Origin: Ruminococcus sp.
GTDB taxonomy: Bacteria > Bacillota > Clostridia > Oscillospirales > Ruminococcaceae
Length of the DNA stretch: 9,710 bases
Assembly (NCBI GenBank): GCA_014799765.1
Contig: JAAVHK010000061.1
Span: 1-9,710 of the forward strand
Direction of reading: 5' to 3'
Positions 6,874-9,710 of this stretch are shown here, one piece after another. Under the pieces are notes generated by a model that was not told the origin of the DNA, made no database searches, and saw only the letters and a program-made list of their open reading frames with translations. The first letter of the stretch is position 1. Every line of letters starts with the position of its first letter. The position numbers and the translations under genes were made by a program.

Positions 6874-6902
6874 TTGTTTTTTCTGATTCAATATGGTAAA
6901 AT
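6874..6902 (+). promoter_or_regulatory. Probable promoter of the dockerin protein gene
   Basis: TTGTTT (6874-6879) and TAAAAT (6897-6902) are 17 bases apart, with TG one base before the -10 (extended -10). The -35 is weak (three of six). A perfect TATAAT at 6908-6913 has no good -35 and would start too close to the ribosome-binding site. The -35 lies back to back with that of pheS, 21 bases away. Confidence 0.6.
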
Positions 6903-6920
6903 GATAATATAATATTTTAC

Positions 6921-6926
6921 AAGGAG
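6921..6926 (+). promoter_or_regulatory. Ribosome-binding site of the dockerin protein gene
   Basis: AAGGAG ends 8 bases before the ATG at 6935. An in-frame TTG at 6929 is only 2 bases from it and is therefore rejected as the start. Confidence 0.85.
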
Positions 6927-6934
6927 CGTTGCTA

Positions 6935-9301
6935 ATGAAAAAATTATTATCAGTCATTACAGTGCCGGTCATGCTTGCCGGTATGGTAAGTTTTCCGGTA
7001 TCTGCCGAAGATGTCATTAAAGGCAGAGAAATCAATTATACCGAAAAAGTAGGTACTATAAACAATCCTGCTGTAGGTTATACTTCTACGTGCTGGGCAA
7101 ACTGTAAGCCGAACAACACCCCGACTTATAACCCTACCGGAAGTGTATGTCTGTTTTTCATAGACATAGGGGCATTTTCTTCCGGTGTGAACGGTACTAC
7201 CGCCGATGACGGTACATACACCGCCGGTAAGGATTACGATTTAGACGAAACTTTCTTCAGTGCGTGGCGTACTACTTTTTCAAACTGTCGTAAAAACGGC
7301 TGTATGATTGCCCTGCGTTTCCGTTATGACGCCAACGGCAAGGATAATCCCGAACCGGCTACCTTTGAGCAGGTACTCAACCATATCAGTCAGATTAAAA
7401 ACAGCGGTATTCTTGAGGAATACAAGGATATTATCGCATACGTTGAAACAGGTTTCGTCGGCAAGTGGGGCGAACAGCATGGCGGTAAATATACGTCTGT
7501 TGACTATAAGGCACAAGTCCTTGACGCTATGCTTGATTGCGTACCATCACCGATACCGGTTACTGTAAGAACTCCCGATATTTTCGCAAAATGGGTAGGC
7601 ATAGAAAGAAAAGATTTGGCGGATTACGTCGCAACAGGTGAGGAACTCCGTGTAGGTCTGTACAATGACGGCTATATGGGTAGCGATTCCGATTTAGGTA
7701 CATTCTCAAACCGTCAGATTGAAACCGACTGGCTTGCAAATCAGACATATACTTCTTACTATGGCGGTGAATTTTCCGGCAATCTCGACTGGGCAAAAAA
7801 ATACGATACTTATTTACCTGAAAATGCTATACCGGAAATGTATAAAACCCACCTCAGCTATATAAACGGAAATATTTTCCAGTTATACAAGGATTATACT
7901 TTCGGCGAGGCTTACGACGTTGACGGCGTGGACAATTCCGCATATTACGGTCAGAATGTATTCCAGTTTATCCGTGACCATATCGGTTACAGGTTTGTAC
8001 TCCGTAAGTCTGAAATGTCCGGCAATATCGAACAGGGCGGAACTTTAGGTATTAATTTAAAGGTTGAAAATACCGGTTTTGCCAATCCGATTCCGGAAAC
8101 AAAAACTGAAATAATTCTCGAACAGGACGGCAATTTTATACGCACACCAGTAAGTATAAATGCTAATAACTGGTATTCGTGTACAACTGCCGACGAACTT
8201 GTTGAATTAAATTTACCGGATAGTCTGCCTGTTGGTGACTGGAATGTTTATCTTAAAATCTCTATGGGTGACAATACAATTGACCAGTTGAATTTACGTT
8301 CAATACAGTTCGCCAACGAAGATATATGGAACGCCTCATTAGGTGCCAACTATATCGGTACTTTCACGGTAAGCAAAAACGATTCAGAGGGTACAGACAA
8401 TTACTTCTATGAAAAAGGTACTCAGCCTGACGAAAATTCCGGCAGAATGTATACTGTAAACGGTCATACCACTGCGGACGGTTTAATAACGTCGCCTTAC
8501 GAGTGGACGGAAGATATGCTTATCGCCGAAGATAACGGCAATAAACTTTACCTCACCGCCGACGACAAATATATGTACATCATGGCGGATATAAAACATA
8601 ACGCTCAGAAACCTGTTTGGAATCTCCGTCTGGAAAATAATGATACAGATACTTCCTACTGGTATTATAAACAGTCTGCCGGCTGGATTTACTATAATCA
8701 GGGAAATCACGATGGCATAACGCTGACCGTCAACGACAATATAGCCGAATTTAAAATAGCTTTCGGCGATGTTATGGGTGTAAATGCCGGTACTTCTATA
8801 AAGTCAATCCGTGTGTTCGTACAGGATGAAGCTATAGAGGGCTGGGCAAAATGCGGTGACCTGACAAGCGGACAATGTAATGTACCGGTGAATATACCTG
8901 TATATTCCGCCCCTTATGAAATAAGACTTGCCGAGGGTGAAACTTATCTTGCAAAACCGGAAGTTTTCGTTGAAAATGCTTCTTACCAGTGGTATCACGA
9001 TGGTGAAGCTATTGACGGTGCAATATCAAAGGAATACGAAGTTTCCGAAGCCGGAAAATATTCAGTAGTCGTAACCGTAAACGGATTACCTGTTGAAATA
9101 CCGGTCATAACCGTCGACGGAATACTCAAAGGGGATATAAATTCAGACGGTGAAATAACCGTAGCCGATTTGGTACTTCTCGGAAAATACATACTCGGAG
9201 CAGGTGAATTTACCGAAAAACAGTACAATATTGCAGACCTCACCGGCGATAAGTCAGTTGATTCTTTCGACATGGTCATGATGCGTAAAATGCTTGTATG
9301 A
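6935..9301 (+). CDS. Secreted dockerin protein with DUF4874/DUF4832-like region, presumed cellulosome component
   Basis: Exported protein of 788 residues, probably docked on a cellulosome scaffold outside the cell. A signal peptide (1-24, MKKLLSVITV..., cleavage after PVSA) is followed by a region resembling DUF4874 (about 34-205) and DUF4832 (about 207-465), with the conserved-looking stretches VETGFVGKWGEQHGG (170-184) and YNDGYMGSDSDLGT (243-256), which suggest a TIM-barrel glycosidase-like fold. Residues about 470-655 are beta-rich with many Trp/Tyr and may be a carbohydrate-binding (CBM9/DOMON-like) module. About 660-727 is Ig-like (YQWYHDG at 684-690, AGKYSVVV at 706-713). A type I dockerin closes the protein (about 730-788). 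E171, E180 and D245 are possible catalytic acids, unproven. Own promoter, divergent from pheS; the stop overlaps the next gene. Enzyme activity and substrate are not known to me. Confidence 0.88.
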   Translation: MKKLLSVITVPVMLAGMVSFPVSAEDVIKGREINYTEKVGTINNPAVGYTSTCWANCKPNNTPTYNPTGSVCLFFIDIGAFSSGVNGTTADDGTYTAGKDYDLDETFFSAWRTTFSNCRKNGCMIALRFRYDANGKDNPEPATFEQVLNHISQIKNSGILEEYKDIIAYVETGFVGKWGEQHGGKYTSVDYKAQVLDAMLDCVPSPIPVTVRTPDIFAKWVGIERKDLADYVATGEELRVGLYNDGYMGSDSDLGTFSNRQIETDWLANQTYTSYYGGEFSGNLDWAKKYDTYLPENAIPEMYKTHLSYINGNIFQLYKDYTFGEAYDVDGVDNSAYYGQNVFQFIRDHIGYRFVLRKSEMSGNIEQGGTLGINLKVENTGFANPIPETKTEIILEQDGNFIRTPVSINANNWYSCTTADELVELNLPDSLPVGDWNVYLKISMGDNTIDQLNLRSIQFANEDIWNASLGANYIGTFTVSKNDSEGTDNYFYEKGTQPDENSGRMYTVNGHTTADGLITSPYEWTEDMLIAEDNGNKLYLTADDKYMYIMADIKHNAQKPVWNLRLENNDTDTSYWYYKQSAGWIYYNQGNHDGITLTVNDNIAEFKIAFGDVMGVNAGTSIKSIRVFVQDEAIEGWAKCGDLTSGQCNVPVNIPVYSAPYEIRLAEGETYLAKPEVFVENASYQWYHDGEAIDGAISKEYEVSEAGKYSVVVTVNGLPVEIPVITVDGILKGDINSDGEITVADLVLLGKYILGAGEFTEKQYNIADLTGDKSVDSFDMVMMRKMLV
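9122..9298 (+). other. Type I dockerin module (two calcium-binding repeats)
   Basis: Residues about 730-788 of the preceding protein carry two F-hand calcium loops. The first is DINSDGEITVAD (734-745; ligands D734, N736, D738, E740, D745) and the second DLTGDKSVDSFD (768-779; D768, T770, D772, S774, D779). Loop positions 10-11, which set cohesin specificity in known dockerins, are VA and SF, so the two repeats differ. The cohesin partner is not in this window. Confidence 0.92.
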
Positions 9302-9708
9302 TTGAGGATTCACAGCTTTACAGAGGTATTTTCTGGATACCAGATACCGATAACATTTATGATTCTGATTTGTATTTCCGTATACCTTGCGACGAAAACG
9401 GTAATATTTATTCTGAAATCCCTGCGGAAATGTCTTCCAAAAATGCCGGTAACTATAATCATAAGAATTTATGGAACAGTCTTCCGAAAAAACTGACCGG
9501 CGGAAAATCTTTCGACTACTACCCTCGGGGACGTGTTGAAATTAAAAATCGTATGGCTTTAGTGTATCATTCGGGATATATTCCGCAGGATATGCTGAAA
9601 GTATGGCTTATTGAAAAATTCAATCTCACTGTCGCAAACGGTATACGGAAAATAAGGCTTATTGCAGATAATTCCGGTCATTACAGATGTTATCATGATA
9701 ATTATTAA
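9298..9708 (+). CDS. Small conserved-looking protein of unknown function, coupled to the dockerin gene
   Basis: I cannot assign a function. The product is 136 residues, soluble, with no signal peptide or membrane segment, so it should stay in the cytosol. The sequence is rich in aromatic residues and looks like a compact alpha/beta fold. The best landmarks are LYRGIFWIPD (7-16), FDYYPRGRVEI (72-82), an amphipathic helix with WLIEKFNL (103-110) and a C-terminal HYRCYHD (128-134). The ATG overlaps the dockerin gene stop by 4 bases (ATGA) and has no Shine-Dalgarno sequence of its own, so translation probably depends on re-initiation after the upstream gene. The tidy N-terminus, the uninterrupted frame and codon use like its neighbours support a real gene. 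Only 2 bases follow its stop, so downstream partners are out of view. An immunity or accessory role is possible but unsupported. Confidence 0.75.
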   Translation: MIEDSQLYRGIFWIPDTDNIYDSDLYFRIPCDENGNIYSEIPAEMSSKNAGNYNHKNLWNSLPKKLTGGKSFDYYPRGRVEIKNRMALVYHSGYIPQDMLKVWLIEKFNLTVANGIRKIRLIADNSGHYRCYHDNY

Positions 9709-9710
9709 TT

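Noticed and set aside
6929..6934. TTG at 6929 as start of the dockerin protein
   Set aside because: Only 2 bases from the AAGGAG motif; the ATG at 6935 has proper spacing and begins a normal signal peptide.
6786..6934. T-box or other riboswitch between pheS and the dockerin gene
   Set aside because: The gap is 149 bases and is taken up by two promoters; there is no stem I, T-box core or antiterminator pattern on either strand.
9298..9708. The last frame as a frameshifted continuation of the dockerin protein
   Set aside because: The dockerin ends normally after its second calcium loop, where such proteins usually stop, and the next frame has its own ATG and a different composition.
1..9710. 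CRISPR array, insertion sequence, phage or defence genes
   Set aside because: No spaced direct repeats, transposase, integrase or terminal inverted repeats seen; every long frame is assigned to another function or antisense to one.

Overview
The window looks like a chromosomal piece of a gut or rumen Firmicute of the Ruminococcus type. The codons are A/T-rich, ribosome-binding sites are strong (AGGAG type), promoters are near-consensus sigma-A, the alarmone synthetase is of the Gram-positive small type, and a secreted protein ends in a type I dockerin, the plug module of cellulosomes. The genus is an inference; no marker gene settles it.

Layout, left to right. Positions 1-718 (+) hold a small alarmone (p)ppGpp synthetase whose frame is still open at the left edge. 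It converges at a hairpin terminator (726-754) with a three-gene minus-strand operon for a cluster A-I metal ABC transporter: substrate-binding lipoprotein (2272-3222), ATPase (1583-2275) and permease (746-1579). This operon has a consensus promoter (3273-3301) and a Fur-family type palindrome (3250-3266) at the predicted transcription start, so it should be repressed by metal sufficiency. Upstream and on the same strand, pheS-pheT (6785-3353) encode both subunits of phenylalanyl-tRNA synthetase. They have their own consensus promoter (6824-6852) and end at a hairpin (3311-3346) immediately before the metal-transporter promoter. Divergent from pheS is a 788-residue secreted protein (6935-9301) with a signal peptide, DUF4874/DUF4832-like region, a beta-rich presumed carbohydrate-binding region, an Ig-like domain and a C-terminal dockerin. 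Its stop overlaps by 4 bases (ATGA) the start of a 136-residue protein of unknown function with no export signal (9298-9708).

The genes do not form one pathway: housekeeping (PheRS), stringent response, metal homeostasis and extracellular polysaccharide-related functions sit side by side. Coding density is very high. The only gaps over 100 bases are 3223-3352 and 6786-6934, and both are explained by promoters, an operator and a terminator. I see no RNA gene, mobile element, CRISPR array or defence system. The most unusual items are the dockerin protein with no assigned activity coupled to an apparently cytosolic orphan, the well-formed Fur-type operator with an atypical metal-binding protein, and a divergent pheST pair lacking room for a T-box leader.
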